Origin: Nitrospirota bacterium
GTDB lineage: Bacteria > Nitrospirota > Thermodesulfovibrionia > Thermodesulfovibrionales > UBA6898
Assembly: GCA_016217695.1 (NCBI GenBank)
Contig: JACRHE010000011.1
Coordinates: forward strand, 1-34,757
DNA length: 34,757 nt
Direction: 5' to 3'
Of the stretch, positions 24,531-33,602 are shown piece by piece (within the stretch, counting starts at the first letter, position 1; each line of letters starts with the position of its first letter). Under the pieces are notes generated by a model. It searched no databases. It saw only the letters and a program-made list of their open reading frames with translations, and was not told where the DNA came from. The position numbers and the translations under genes are program-made.

Positions 24531-25284
24531 TACTCACCCCTTCTACCTTTATCGGTCCAACAGCACTTCCGGTAATAAATTGTCTCACGACAGGATTGCC
24601 CGTATCTCTGATTTCTTCGGGCGTGCCTGTCTCGATGATCTTCCCTTCGTAGAGCATGGATATCCGGTCAGCGATCTTATAGGCGCTGTTCATGTCATGG
24701 GTTATGGCGACCGATGTCACGGAAAGCCGTTCCCTCATCTCCACGATAAGTTCGTTTATTGCGTCGGCAGTGATAGGGTCGAGCCCTGTGGTGGGCTCGT
24801 CATAGAGCAGGATCTCCGGCTCATGCGCAATAGCCCTGGCAAGCCCCACGCGCTTCTTCATGCCTCCTGAGAGCTCCGACGGCATAAGGTTCTCAACACC
24901 GACCAGACCCACCATCTTCAGCTTCTCTATGGCGATCTCCCTGATGTCCGACAGCTTCATTTTTCTGTGCCTCGTCAGGGCAAATCCGACGTTTTCCCAA
25001 ACATTCATCGAATCGAAAAGCGCAGCCATCTGAAAGAGCATCCCGAACTTCTTCCGTATTTCATATAGCTCCCTGTCCCTAAGCACCGTAATATCCGCGT
25101 CATTTATAAATACCTTGCCCTTATCAGGTCTCAATATGCCGATAATATGCTTTAGGATAACACTCTTGCCTGAGCCGCTTCCACCGATAACGACCCTGCT
25201 TTCGCCTTTTCCTATCTCAAGGTCAAGCCCCCTTAAGACCTCTTTGGCGCCAAAGGATTTATAGAGTCCTTCCAGCCTTATCAT
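24505..25284 (-). CDS. mlaF: MlaF-like ABC transporter ATPase
   Basis: 259 aa: Walker A GGSGSGKSV, signature LSGGMKKRVGLARA, Walker B ILLYDEPTTGLDP and switch His in SVAITHDMN. The SGGMKKRV form and about 250 aa length are typical of MlaF. It drives lipid movement with MlaE and the MCE protein. It overlaps mlaE by 4 bp and mlaD by 26 bp, so all three are translationally coupled. No mlaB (STAS) gene is present. Confidence 0.92.
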   Translation of the reverse strand: MIRLEGLYKSFGAKEVLRGLDLEIGKGESRVVIGGSGSGKSVILKHIIGILRPDKGKVFINDADITVLRDRELYEIRKKFGMLFQMAALFDSMNVWENVGFALTRHRKMKLSDIREIAIEKLKMVGLVGVENLMPSELSGGMKKRVGLARAIAHEPEILLYDEPTTGLDPITADAINELIVEMRERLSVTSVAITHDMNSAYKIADRISMLYEGKIIETGTPEEIRDTGNPVVRQFITGSAVGPIKVEGVSNEKHFNRA

Positions 25285-26054
25285 CTGAAGAGCCAGTTGG
25301 AGAGGAAATAGTCGGAGATAAGGATAGTCATAGACGACAGGACCACGGCTCCTGTTGTCGCCTTTCCAACCCCTTCAGCGCCTCCGCTCGTATAAAACCC
25401 CCTGTAACAGCTGACAAGAGCTATCGAACCTCCGAAAAAACACGCCTTTATCAAACCGTTGTATATATCGCTGGCCTCAAGAAAGTCCCAGGTCCTTTTC
25501 CAGTATACGACGGAACTGGTATGGAAGATTCCCACGGTTACGACATAACCTCCGATGATACCGATGATATCGGCCACGATCGTAACCGCAGGCAGCATTG
25601 TCAGACCTGAAATAAATCTCGGAACAATGAGGTATTTCACAGGGTTGGTGGCAAGCGTCTCCAGCGCATCTATCTGCTCAGTCACCCTCATCGTACCGAG
25701 CTCCGCTGCCATGGCAGCTCCTGCCCTTCCTGCAACGATCAATCCGGTGAGGACCGGGCCCAGCTCCCTGGTCATGGAAAGGGCAACAACCGTCCCTACC
25801 ACCGACTCTGCCCCGAACCTCTTGAAGCCCGTGTAAGTCTGAAGCGCAAAGACCATCCCGGTAAAGACAGCGGTAACGAGCACAACAGGGAGAGACCGGA
25901 TGCCTATCTCAAGCATCTGGACAAAGGTGTTCCTTATCTCGTAAGGGGGGATAAAGGTCTGCTTTATCGTCTCCAAAAGAAGCATAATTATCCTGCCGAG
26001 TTCAGCTGTAAAGGAAATTATCGTCCGCCCGAGATTCTCTATGAGTTTTGTCAC
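25281..26054 (-). CDS. mlaE: MlaE-like ABC permease
   Basis: 257 aa with five to six hydrophobic segments and the conserved MlaE cores: TAVFTGMVFALQTY, GPVLTGLIVAGRAGAAMAAELGTMRVTEQIDALETLATNPVKYLIVPR, and SCYRGFYTSGGAEGVGKATTGAVV. It forms the inner-membrane channel of the lipid transporter. It overlaps alr and mlaF by 4 bp each. Confidence 0.93.
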   Translation of the reverse strand: MTKLIENLGRTIISFTAELGRIIMLLLETIKQTFIPPYEIRNTFVQMLEIGIRSLPVVLVTAVFTGMVFALQTYTGFKRFGAESVVGTVVALSMTRELGPVLTGLIVAGRAGAAMAAELGTMRVTEQIDALETLATNPVKYLIVPRFISGLTMLPAVTIVADIIGIIGGYVVTVGIFHTSSVVYWKRTWDFLEASDIYNGLIKACFFGGSIALVSCYRGFYTSGGAEGVGKATTGAVVLSSMTILISDYFLSNWLFR

Positions 26055-27151
26055 TGAATATATTCCCTTCTCGATCTGCTCCCAAGCGATGTCATGATAT
26101 CATAGGGAATTGTGTTTATCCTCGACGATAGTTCTTCTGCGAAGATCGTCTCCGCACCCTGCCTTCCCACGATCACTACTTCATCACCCTCTGCTATCCC
26201 GTCGACGTCGGTTACATCAGCCATTGTTACATCCATGCAGACCCTGCCTGCAACAGGTACCCTCTTCCCCCTTACCAGCATCTCGGCATTATTGGAAAAC
26301 ATGCGGCTGTACCCATCCGCATATCCCACAGGTACTATCGCTATCCTGGAGTCCCGTTTTGTTATAAATGTCCTGCCGTAACTGACCGGTGTGCCGGCCG
26401 GAAATGTCCGTATAAGCAATATCTTCGTCTTCACCTTCATCACAGGCATCAGGCCGTAGCGTTCATCCCCGAATGGAGAGCAGCCGTAAAGGATAAGCCC
26501 GGGCCTGACCCCGTCGAAAAAAGCGTCGTCCAGGGAAAGAATAGCCGCGCTGTTTGCCATATGGGACATGAGCGGACGATGAAGCTTATCCGTAACAGAG
26601 GCCCTTATCCTGTTAAACAGCTTTATCTGCTGAAACGCATACGACCTGTCTGACAGATCTGCCTCCGAGAAATGACTCATCAGCCCTGTTACAACAAGAC
26701 CGTCCAAGGCAGCGATAGTGAGTATATCCGAAACAGCGTTTGAAGGATTCAGTCCGGCCCTTCCCATACCTGTGTCGATTTTTACATGAACCGGAATCCT
26801 GATGCCCCGGCTCATTGCTTCGCGCGAAAAGATCTCAGCGATCTTTACATCATGGATTACCGGAATAAGATCATGCATGAAGTAATCAGAGATGTCGGTG
26901 CGGTCAAAAAGTACCAGTATCTTTGCCTTAATGCCTGAATCCCTGAGTACCTTTGCCTCTTCCGTGTATGCGACGGCCAGGTGAGATACGCCTTCATCAA
27001 TCAGTCTTTTAGAGACAGCTACCGCACCGTGCCCGTAAGCATCTGCCTTTACCACGGCGATAACAGGTCTATTGTTGGCAAGTCTGCGGACAGTTGCAAG
27101 GTTGTGCTGAAGGGCGGAGAGGTCGATTTCAGATACAGGCCCCCTATTCAC
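26051..27151 (-). CDS. alr: Alanine racemase
   Basis: About 366 aa from the GTG at 27151; an ATG at 27190 is the alternative. The chosen start leaves seven residues before [11 protein letters not shown], typical of Alr, and overlaps the tatA stop by 8 bp. The PLP lysine lies in [15 protein letters not shown], and the second catalytic tyrosine in [27 protein letters not shown] and GDEVVIVG complete the C-terminal beta domain. It makes D-alanine for peptidoglycan. Its place in an envelope transport operon is unusual but may reflect shared growth-linked expression. Confidence 0.93.
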   Translation of the reverse strand: MNRGPVSEIDLSALQHNLATVRRLANNRPVIAVVKADAYGHGAVAVSKRLIDEGVSHLAVAYTEEAKVLRDSGIKAKILVLFDRTDISDYFMHDLIPVIHDVKIAEIFSREAMSRGIRIPVHVKIDTGMGRAGLNPSNAVSDILTIAALDGLVVTGLMSHFSEADLSDRSYAFQQIKLFNRIRASVTDKLHRPLMSHMANSAAILSLDDAFFDGVRPGLILYGCSPFGDERYGLMPVMKVKTKILLIRTFPAGTPVSYGRTFITKRDSRIAIVPVGYADGYSRMFSNNAEMLVRGKRVPVAGRVCMDVTMADVTDVDGIAEGDEVVIVGRQGAETIFAEELSSRINTIPYDIMTSLGSRSRREYIQ

Positions 27152-27362
27152 CCTTTTCTTTTCCCCCGCCTCCTTTGCTGCCCTCTTCATCAATATTTTT
27201 CTTGGGTGTAACGTCTATCTCATCAGGCTCAGATGTTGACTTTTTGAAGTTCCTGATAGCCTGACCGATCCCCTTGCCGATCTCCGGCAATCTGCTCGCA
27301 CCAAAAAGAACCAGGATAATGACCAGGATAATGACGAGTTCAGGCATCCCTAATCCAAACAT
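27144..27362 (-). CDS. tatA: Twin-arginine translocase subunit TatA
   Basis: 72 aa: [19 protein letters not shown] membrane helix, hinge [23 protein letters not shown] amphipathic helix, and a charged tail. This is the TatA/TatE pattern. It forms the pore for folded Tat substrates. AGGAGGTACAA precedes ATG. It is the first gene of the long minus-strand operon; tatB and tatC are not in the window. Confidence 0.92.
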   Translation of the reverse strand: MFGLGMPELVIILVIILVLFGASRLPEIGKGIGQAIRNFKKSTSEPDEIDVTPKKNIDEEGSKGGGGKEKGE

Positions 27363-27447
27363 TTGTACCTCCTGTTATTAGTGACCTGACGGACAGAATG
27401 TCTATTCAAATCCCGCCAGGCATCAAAATGCAATGAAAAGTATCATT

Positions 27448-27476
27448 ATTATAAATAGTTACAGCACTTATTTAAA
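27448..27476 (-). promoter_or_regulatory. Promoter of the tatA-alr-mla-gsp operon
   Basis: On the minus strand TTTAAA (27471-27476), 17-bp spacer, TATAAT (27448-27453). The leader of about 80 nt contains an 8-bp stem CCTGGCGG / CCGTCAGG (one G-U) before the tatA ribosome site. No other strong promoter is seen down to 16 kb, so this could drive all twelve genes. The rest of 27477-27655 is AT-rich with no gene seen. Confidence 0.6.
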
Positions 27477-27655
27477 GTATTTCTCAAATAATGTCAGAGG
27501 ATTCTCTTATCACTGATCCATGACAACAACATTATCTGCTCAGCAGAAATGCACAGCTTTATTTCAGCACGATGCCTGATTTCGATATTTCCTTAGTTTA
27601 TTAAAAAACTACTTTCAATACAAGATAAAACATCTCATTCATAAAGAATTTTCTC

Positions 27656-27685
27656 TTGCTCAAAACACCGAAATTCTGTTATAAA
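27656..27685 (+). promoter_or_regulatory. Promoter of the 6S RNA gene
   Basis: TTGCTC (27656-27661), an 18-bp spacer and TATAAA (27680-27685), giving a predicted start near 27692. Confidence 0.55.
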
Positions 27686-27691
27686 ATATGT

Positions 27692-27890
27692 AAGGGTAAC
27701 AAAGGTGATTACCTGCCCTGTAGGTGATATATGAAAAAGTTGATCCGGCAAATTAGATCTTTTGGGAGCCAGCGTGAGGTGTTGGTGTGCATGTTGCCCA
27801 GGTGGCAAAAGCCTGAAGACACCTTTATGGCACCCACCTATACTCTAGGCGGATCTGATTCTTCATGTACACGACAGGGCGGGATTACAA
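27692..27890 (+). ncRNA. ssrS: 6S RNA (RNA polymerase-binding regulator)
   Basis: The apical region matches the conserved 6S core: TTGGTGTGCATG (27782-27793; E. coli differs at one base), a small hairpin TTGCC/GGCAA, then AAGCCTGAA (27809-27817; E. coli AAGCCTTAA). Around it are an apical stem AGGTG/CACCT plus GGTG/CACC, a large asymmetric central bubble (27748-27776 and 27840-27849), and a long closing stem. That stem has GATCCG/CGGATC, ATGAA/TTCAT, GTG/CAC and CCTGCCCTGT/ACAGGGCGGG (27712-27721 with 27874-27883). This is the open-promoter mimic that binds sigma70 RNA polymerase. Length (about 190-200 nt) and position just upstream of rarA also fit. Ends are estimates. A 110-codon ORF across it is rejected. 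Confidence 0.85.
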
Positions 27891-28060
27891 TTCTGATAAA
27901 TCTGGCAGCTATGGTTTCAGTGCTTTTGGGCAGCATCTTCGCAGAAAATAGAGGAAACATAATCTTCGGGCCGGTCTTTGCAGGCCTTGTAATACATGCT
28001 TTAGACAACTTTTCCTTTAATCACAACGTTTTCTCGACGCCAAAAGTCCTCCTTAAACCA

Positions 28061-28079
28061 TAGTCCTGCCCCGGGACTA
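28061..28079 (+). other. Short hairpin just before the rarA start
   Basis: TAGTCC (28061-28066) pairs with GGACTA (28074-28079) six bases before the TTG start of rarA, which has no good ribosome site. It might reduce initiation or end the upstream transcript. The stretch 27891-28060 shows nothing else I can support. Confidence 0.35.
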
Positions 28080-28084
28080 ACAGC

Positions 28085-29362
28085 TTGGAACTTTTTAACA
28101 GGGAAAAGAGAGTACCGCCTCTTGCGTGGAGGATGCAACCGAAGAACTTCGAAGACTTTCTCGGCCAGCCCCATCTGCTCGACAAAAATAAGCCCCTTCG
28201 GCGCCTCATCGAAGATGACAAGATTGTCTCCCTCATCCTGTATGGTCCGCCCGGGACAGGCAAGACCGCGCTGGCTCATATCATCGCAAGAAAGACAAAG
28301 GCTGATTTCATCCCTCTCAATGCTGTTACTGCGGGCATAAAGGAGATCAGGGAGGCCGTCCAGTCCGTCAGAGGGGAAAAGACCATACTATTTGTTGATG
28401 AGATACACCGATTTAACAAGACGCAGCAGGACGCCCTCCTCCCCCATATAGAGACAGGAGAACTGACCCTGATCGGTGCCTCCACTCAGAACCCTTTCTT
28501 TTCCCTTGTCCCTGCGCTTTCCTCCCGGTCTCTGATCTTTCAGTTTTTCCCTATTCCTTCCGGCCTGATAAAAAAGCTTCTAATGAAAGCCCTTTCGGAC
28601 AAAGGGGGACTCGGCCAATACCCTGTTGTCCTGGAAGACAATGCCGCGGATTTCATCGCGTCTGTCTGTGAAGGCGACGCAAGGCGGGCGCTGAATATCC
28701 TCGAACTCTCCTTTTTATCGTCCTCTGACAGTGCTGCGGCCCAATACCGTATTACCCTGCAGCATGCAAAAGAGATGCTTCAGAACAGGTCCATCTACTA
28801 CGATGAAGACGACCATTTCAATACGATTTCAGCCTTCATCAAGAGCATGCGGGGGTCAGACCCTGATGCCGCTGTTTACTGGCTCGCCAAGATGATCGAG
28901 GCCGGAGAGGATCCGTTATTCATTGCCAGGAGAATCGTGATATGTGCATCCGAAGACGTCGGAAATGCCGATCCCCATGCCCTTTGCGTTGCTGTTGCCG
29001 CCATGCATGCTCTCGAAAAAATCGGTATGCCGGAGGGCAGGATTCCCCTGGCGCAGGCGGCTATCTACGTGGCCTCGGCGCCAAAGAGCAATGCCTCATA
29101 TCTGGCGATCGACAAAGCCGCCGGATGCATTCGGAACGAGCCTCTACAGAAGGTGCCGGATCATCTCAGGGACTCCAGTTATAGGGCGGCCGGCCGGCTC
29201 GGCGCAGGAAAAGGATACCTTTATCCCCATGACTTTGAAGATCATTTTGTAAAACAGGACTATATGCAGACACAGAAATCATTTTACACCCCTTCTTCAG
29301 AAGGATACGAAAAGATCATAAAATCACGGCTGCAAAAAAGGAGGAACAGAGCGCATGGATAA
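28085..29362 (+). CDS. rarA: Replication-associated recombination AAA ATPase RarA (MgsA)
   Basis: 425 aa, start TTG at 28085 chosen because [21 protein letters not shown] follows at the family position. Walker [13 protein letters not shown], Walker [21 protein letters not shown], sensor [15 protein letters not shown] and the C-terminal tetramer part ([41 protein letters not shown]). It acts at stalled replication forks. It overlaps rny by 8 bp and follows the 6S gene. Confidence 0.95.
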   Translation: MELFNREKRVPPLAWRMQPKNFEDFLGQPHLLDKNKPLRRLIEDDKIVSLILYGPPGTGKTALAHIIARKTKADFIPLNAVTAGIKEIREAVQSVRGEKTILFVDEIHRFNKTQQDALLPHIETGELTLIGASTQNPFFSLVPALSSRSLIFQFFPIPSGLIKKLLMKALSDKGGLGQYPVVLEDNAADFIASVCEGDARRALNILELSFLSSSDSAAAQYRITLQHAKEMLQNRSIYYDEDDHFNTISAFIKSMRGSDPDAAVYWLAKMIEAGEDPLFIARRIVICASEDVGNADPHALCVAVAAMHALEKIGMPEGRIPLAQAAIYVASAPKSNASYLAIDKAAGCIRNEPLQKVPDHLRDSSYRAAGRLGAGKGYLYPHDFEDHFVKQDYMQTQKSFYTPSSEGYEKIIKSRLQKRRNRAHG

Positions 29363-30917
29363 TATACTCTATCTCGTAATCGCGATCGGCATTGGAATTG
29401 TGTTCGGCCTGATTCTGAGCCTAATTTACAGAGGCACCCTGAAGTCACAGCGGGATGCCGTCGGGAGCGAAAGAAAAAGGATTATAGAAGAGGCTCAGAG
29501 GGATGCCGAAACAGTTAAGAAAGAGGCTCAGCTAGAGGCAAAAGATATCGTATACCAGGCTAAAAACGATGCGGAAAAGGAGCTGAGGGAGAGGCGATCC
29601 GAGCTGAACCACCTGGAGAAAAGACTCAGACAGAAGGAGGAGTCTATAGAAAGGAAGTTTGACCAGATCGACAAGCGTGACCATGAACTGAGCAGGAGAG
29701 AGAAGGAATATAATTCCAAGGAACGCTCTCTGCAGGACAAGGAAAACAGATATACACAGTTGATCAAGGAGCAGTCGCAGGTGCTCGAAAAAATATCCGG
29801 CATAACCTCGGAAGAGGCAAGGCAGGAGATACTGAGGCGGACAGAAGAGGAATCCCGGTTCGAGATCGCTAAGCTCACCAAGAGGATCGAGGATGAGGCA
29901 AAAGAAAATGCGGAAAAGAAGGCCAAGGAGATTATGGGATTTGCCATCCAGCGGTACGCAAGCGATTATGTGGCTGACGCTACGGTAACCGCTGTCAGCC
30001 TGCCCAACGACGAGATGAAAGGCCGGATAATCGGGAGAGAAGGAAGAAACATCAGGGCGCTCGAAGCAGCCACCGGCGTCGATCTTATCGTGGATGATAC
30101 CCCTGAAATGGTCACCCTTTCAGGCTTTGATCCGGTCAGGCGCGAGATAGCCCGTCTGTCCCTGGAACGGCTCATTACGGACGGACGTATCCATCCTACA
30201 AGGATCGAAGAGATAGTAGAGAAGGTAAAGAAAGAGGTGGAGATAAATATCAGAGAGGAAGGCGAGAAATCCGTCTTCGACCTCGGGCTCTCCGGAATCC
30301 ATCCCGAACTTATAAAGACCTTGGGCAGGCTCAAATACAGGACTTCTTACGGCCAGAACGTGCTCCAGCACTCGCGCGAAGTTGCGTATTTCGCCGGCAT
30401 GATGGCAGGAGAACTCGGCGTGGACGTAAAGCTTGCGAAACGCGCCGGACTGCTGCATGACATAGGAAAGGCAGTGGACCACGAAATAGAAGGCACTCAC
30501 CAGGAGATCGGCGCAAACCTTGCGAAGAAATTCGGAGAAAACAACAAGGTGGTCAATGCCATCATGGTGCATCACGGCGAGGGTGATCCGATAACTGTTG
30601 AGGCGGCGCTCGTAGCTGCCGGAGATGCCCTTTCCGCGGCAAGACCCGGCGTTCGCAGAGAGAGCATAGAAAACTACCTGAAGCGCCTGGAGTCTCTGGA
30701 GAAGATGGCGCTGTCGTTTAAGGGAGTTGAGAAATGCTACGCGATCCAGGCCGGAAGGGAAATACGGATTATAGTAAAACCTGACGACGTCACCGATGAC
30801 ATGTCGTCGCTGATAGCCCGGGATCTTTCTAAAAAGATTGAAGCGGAGATGTCTTACCCCGGACAGATAAAGGTCACGGTGATCAGGGAATCGCGGTATG
30901 TGGAATACGCAAAATGA
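29355..30917 (+). CDS. rny: Ribonuclease Y
   Basis: 520 aa: an N-terminal membrane helix (about 5-24), a long charged coiled coil (about 30-195), a KH domain (about 209-275, [17 protein letters not shown]), an HD domain (about 336-430, [10 protein letters not shown] and [12 protein letters not shown]) and the conserved C-terminus ending SRYVEYAK. It is the membrane-bound endonuclease that starts mRNA decay. AGGAGGAACAGAGCGC precedes ATG. It is followed by ymdB as in many genomes. Confidence 0.96.
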   Translation: MDNILYLVIAIGIGIVFGLILSLIYRGTLKSQRDAVGSERKRIIEEAQRDAETVKKEAQLEAKDIVYQAKNDAEKELRERRSELNHLEKRLRQKEESIERKFDQIDKRDHELSRREKEYNSKERSLQDKENRYTQLIKEQSQVLEKISGITSEEARQEILRRTEEESRFEIAKLTKRIEDEAKENAEKKAKEIMGFAIQRYASDYVADATVTAVSLPNDEMKGRIIGREGRNIRALEAATGVDLIVDDTPEMVTLSGFDPVRREIARLSLERLITDGRIHPTRIEEIVEKVKKEVEINIREEGEKSVFDLGLSGIHPELIKTLGRLKYRTSYGQNVLQHSREVAYFAGMMAGELGVDVKLAKRAGLLHDIGKAVDHEIEGTHQEIGANLAKKFGENNKVVNAIMVHHGEGDPITVEAALVAAGDALSAARPGVRRESIENYLKRLESLEKMALSFKGVEKCYAIQAGREIRIIVKPDDVTDDMSSLIARDLSKKIEAEMSYPGQIKVTVIRESRYVEYAK

Positions 30918-30940
30918 AGATGAATTATGAAGGATAAAGG

Positions 30941-31723
30941 ATGAAGGTCCTCTTTATCGGAGATATTGTCGGGAAGGTGGGAAGAACGGCAGTCAAGGCC
31001 CTTCTTCCCAGCCTCACCGACAAGTATAAGATAGATCTTGTCATAGCCAACGGCGAAAATATCGCCGGCGGTTTCGGTCTGACAGAGCCCCTTGTCGCGG
31101 AACTCCTTAGGATGGGAGTTCATATCATCACAACAGGCAACCATGTCTGGGACAAGAAGGATTTTATCAATTACATATCAAAAGACAACCGGGTCCTGAG
31201 ACCGCTCAACTATCCTCCCGGCGCCCCCGGATACGGCAGCATCGTCTATTCCCTCCCGAGCGGCCCGAAGGTATCTGTCCTGAACCTCTCCGGCAGGGTC
31301 TTCATGTCGAATCTCGACTGCCCCTTCAGGGCAGCAAAGACCGAGATCCAGAACCTTTCAAAAGAAACAAATATAATTATCGTGGACCTTCATGCAGAGG
31401 CGACCTCTGAAAAGATAGCCTTCGGATATTTTGTCGACGGCAAGGTCAGCGCAGTCATCGGTACCCACACGCATGTCCAGACAGCAGACGAGAAGATACT
31501 CGCAAACGGGACCGCATATATAACAGACGTCGGGATGACGGGTCCGGCGAATTCAGTTATCGGGATCGAGGTAAACCAGATCATCCAGAGGTTTCTTTCC
31601 GGGATGCCTGCCAAGTTTGAAACAGGAACAGGAGAGGGGATCCTGTCGGCCGTCGTTGTTGAGATAAACAATGACACGGGCAGGGCAACTGCGATCCAGA
31701 GGCTTCAGATCACCTATCCGTAA
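30941..31723 (+). CDS. ymdB: YmdB-type metallophosphoesterase (TIGR00282)
   Basis: 260 aa. Metal ligands are in FIGDIVGKVGR (D8), NGENIAGG, TTGNHVWDKKD, VDLHAEATSEK and GTHTHVQTAD. YmdB hydrolyses 2',3'-cyclic nucleotides and works with RNase Y in RNA turnover. AGGATAAAGG lies just before ATG, 23 bp after rny. Confidence 0.93.
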   Translation: MKVLFIGDIVGKVGRTAVKALLPSLTDKYKIDLVIANGENIAGGFGLTEPLVAELLRMGVHIITTGNHVWDKKDFINYISKDNRVLRPLNYPPGAPGYGSIVYSLPSGPKVSVLNLSGRVFMSNLDCPFRAAKTEIQNLSKETNIIIVDLHAEATSEKIAFGYFVDGKVSAVIGTHTHVQTADEKILANGTAYITDVGMTGPANSVIGIEVNQIIQRFLSGMPAKFETGTGEGILSAVVVEINNDTGRATAIQRLQITYP

Positions 31724-31725
31724 TA

Positions 31726-31739
31726 CGCTGCATGCAGCG
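31726..31739. other. 14-bp perfect palindrome between convergent operons
   Basis: CGCTGCATGCAGCG lies 3 bp after the ymdB stop, in the 72-bp gap before the iscU stop. A 6-bp stem without T-run makes it a poor terminator; it may be a shared transcript-end structure. Confidence 0.3.
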
Positions 31740-31795
31740 ACGATTATTTCGCGTCCACTGCCCGTGAAAATATGCGCCAGGTCACAATTGTACTG

Positions 31796-32167
31796 TTAAG
31801 CCTTCTGCTTCGATCTGTAATCCTCTATAGCCTTTTTCAGGGCATCTGCGCCGAGGTTCGAGCAGTGCATCTTCTGAGGCGGGAGTCCGCCCAGCTCTGC
31901 AGCAACCGCCTCCTTCGAGATGGCAAGCGCCTCATCAAGCGTCTTGCCCTTCACCATCTCGGTCACCATGCTGCTGACTGCGATGGCTGCACCGCAGCCG
32001 AAGGTCTTGAACTTCGCGTCAACGATCTTTCCGTCCTTTACCCTGATATAGATCTTCATCGCATCGCCGCATGTGGGATTACCCTCTGTGCCTATGCCGT
32101 CAGCGTCCTCCATATCTCCGACATTTCTGGGATTGGTAAAATGGTCCATCACTCTTTCACTGTACAT
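31796..32167 (-). CDS. iscU: Iron-sulfur cluster scaffold IscU
   Basis: 123 aa, full length. Cluster ligands C33 (NPTCGD, with D35), C58 (TFGCGAAIA) and C102 are present, with K99 and H101 in QKMHCSNL in place of the usual LPPVK motif with HC. It receives sulfur from IscS and passes clusters to apoproteins. The ATG overlaps the iscS end by 19 bp. hscA, hscB, fdx and iscA are absent here. Confidence 0.93.
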   Translation of the reverse strand: MYSERVMDHFTNPRNVGDMEDADGIGTEGNPTCGDAMKIYIRVKDGKIVDAKFKTFGCGAAIAVSSMVTEMVKGKTLDEALAISKEAVAAELGGLPPQKMHCSNLGADALKKAIEDYRSKQKA

Positions 32168-33348
32168 TCTCCACCTTCCTCTCTGTCTCCCCAGCCCTGT
32201 GCATAGGGAGAGATTTCTCTCAGTCTTTTTATAACCGCAGGGAATTCCTGCAGCAGGTAATCTATATCCTCAGGCGCATTTCCCGTGCCAAGGCTGAATA
32301 CGATCGAGCCCTGGGCCAGACCTGATGGGATACCCATAGAAAGAAGTACCGGCGATGCCTTTAGCGCCCTTGAAGAACATGCCGAGCCGCTTGCTGAAAA
32401 GATGCCCTTTGCAGCAAGAAGAAGCAGCATCGCCTCTCCCTCAATGAATTCGACGCAGAAACTGGCATGCCCAGGAAGCCTGTTCTCCCGGTCCCCGGTG
32501 AGATAGACCTTATCCACTTCTGTCATCGTATCAATAATCCGATCCCTCAAAGGCCTCAGATACTCTATCCGCTTTGCCAGTTCAGCCTTCGCAAGCTCTG
32601 CTGCCCTTCCCATGCCCACGATCGCAGGCACATTCTCAGTACCTGCTCTCCTGCCCGACTCCTGTATGCCTCCGTAGATGAGGGGAACTATCCGCATCCC
32701 CTGTTTTACATAGAGGGCACCGGCGCCTTTCGGCCCGTAAAACTGGTGTGCTGCCATGCTCAGGAGATCAACCCCGAGTTCCCTGACATCAACAGGGATA
32801 TTACCAGCTGTCGCCACAGCGTCGGTATGAACCACGATATTTCGTTCCTTGGCCACCTTCACGATCTCCTTCAGGGGCTCTATGGTTCCCACCTCACTGC
32901 TGGCATGGGTAACCGATATCAGGACAGTTTCGTCCGTGATCATCTTCTTTACGGTACCCGGGTCGACAAACCCCTTTTTATCAACAGGCAGATAGGTAAC
33001 TGTAAACCCACTCTTTTCAAGGAACCTTGCCGAGTTAAGGATGGAGTGATGCTCCATCCTCGATACCAGCACATGCTTTCCTTCGTTCTGCCGGGCAAGG
33101 GCTATGCCACGGAGCGCAAAGTTATTGGCCTCTGCACCGCTTGCGGTAAATATGATCTCTGCCGGTTTGGAGCTGATCAGACCTGCGACCCTCTCTCTGG
33201 CCTCCTCGATCGCATTCTTCGCCCTCATGCCATATTCATATACGCTCAGCGGGTTGCCGAACTCCTCTTTGAAATACGGCATCATGGCTTCAAGAACTTC
33301 AGGATGCAGCGGGTTGGCAGCCACGTGATCAAAATAATGCTTTTTCAT
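32149..33348 (-). CDS. iscS: IscS/NifS-like cysteine desulfurase lacking the PLP lysine
   Basis: 399 aa. ATG at 33348 is chosen for the ribosome site GAGGTGATT; a GTG 6 bp upstream is the alternative. Overall the family layout is intact: YFDHVAANP, MEHHSILNSARF (H100/H101), THASSEVGTIEP, HTDAVATAG (D176), GRRAGTENVPAIVGMG and the active-site loop SASGSACSSRALK (C324). The internal-aldimine lysine of SxHKxxGPKG is replaced: the block reads AAHQFYGPKG, Gln202 (codon CAG, 32743-32745). Asn155 and Gln183 of E. coli IscS also appear replaced (Ser150/151, Ala179). A. fulgidus IscS also lacks this lysine. Its activity may therefore be lost or unusual. It lies between tusA-like and iscU genes. Confidence 0.9.
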   Translation of the reverse strand: MKKHYFDHVAANPLHPEVLEAMMPYFKEEFGNPLSVYEYGMRAKNAIEEARERVAGLISSKPAEIIFTASGAEANNFALRGIALARQNEGKHVLVSRMEHHSILNSARFLEKSGFTVTYLPVDKKGFVDPGTVKKMITDETVLISVTHASSEVGTIEPLKEIVKVAKERNIVVHTDAVATAGNIPVDVRELGVDLLSMAAHQFYGPKGAGALYVKQGMRIVPLIYGGIQESGRRAGTENVPAIVGMGRAAELAKAELAKRIEYLRPLRDRIIDTMTEVDKVYLTGDRENRLPGHASFCVEFIEGEAMLLLLAAKGIFSASGSACSSRALKASPVLLSMGIPSGLAQGSIVFSLGTGNAPEDIDYLLQEFPAVIKRLREISPYAQGWGDREEGGECTVKE

Positions 33349-33350
33349 AA

Positions 33351-33602
33351 TCACCTCGTACGCTTCTTGATATAAAATTTAAAAAATTCAGGCGTCTCGT
33401 TCATTCCCAGAAATTCATTGCCCGTCTTTTCGCACCAGGCCGGGATATCCTCAAGGGCCCCGTCATAATCGGTCATTATCTCAAGTATCTGCCCCTGTTC
33501 GAGTTCCTTCATCTGCTCCTCGAGTTTCAGAAGATGCATCGGACACATCATATAGACTATGTCCGTTGTAACATCAGGCTTTACGTTCTGAACGAATTTC
33601 AT
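33351..33602 (-). CDS. TusA-family sulfur carrier
   Basis: 83 aa. DIVYMMCPMHLLKLEEQM has Cys20-Pro21 at the TusA active-site position (CPxP becomes CPMH), followed by GQILEIMTDYDGALEDIPAWCEKTGNEFLGM, the family beta-alpha-beta pattern. It probably takes persulfide from a cysteine desulfurase or another donor. It overlaps iscR by 4 bp (ATGA) and ends 2 bp before the iscS ATG, so it is part of the isc operon. C56 is a second cysteine. Confidence 0.85.
   Translation of the reverse strand: MKFVQNVKPDVTTDIVYMMCPMHLLKLEEQMKELEQGQILEIMTDYDGALEDIPAWCEKTGNEFLGMNETPEFFKFYIKKRTR

Noticed and set aside
27700-27900. SRP RNA, tmRNA or a riboswitch upstream of rarA
   Set aside because: The SRP GGAAGG core, the tmRNA ends and conserved riboswitch cores (cobalamin, TPP, c-di-GMP) are absent, while 6S-specific bases are present.
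27731-28063. 110-aa plus-strand ORF upstream of rarA
   Set aside because: It runs through the conserved core and closing stem of the 6S RNA, has no recognisable domain, and its composition does not look like a protein family I know.
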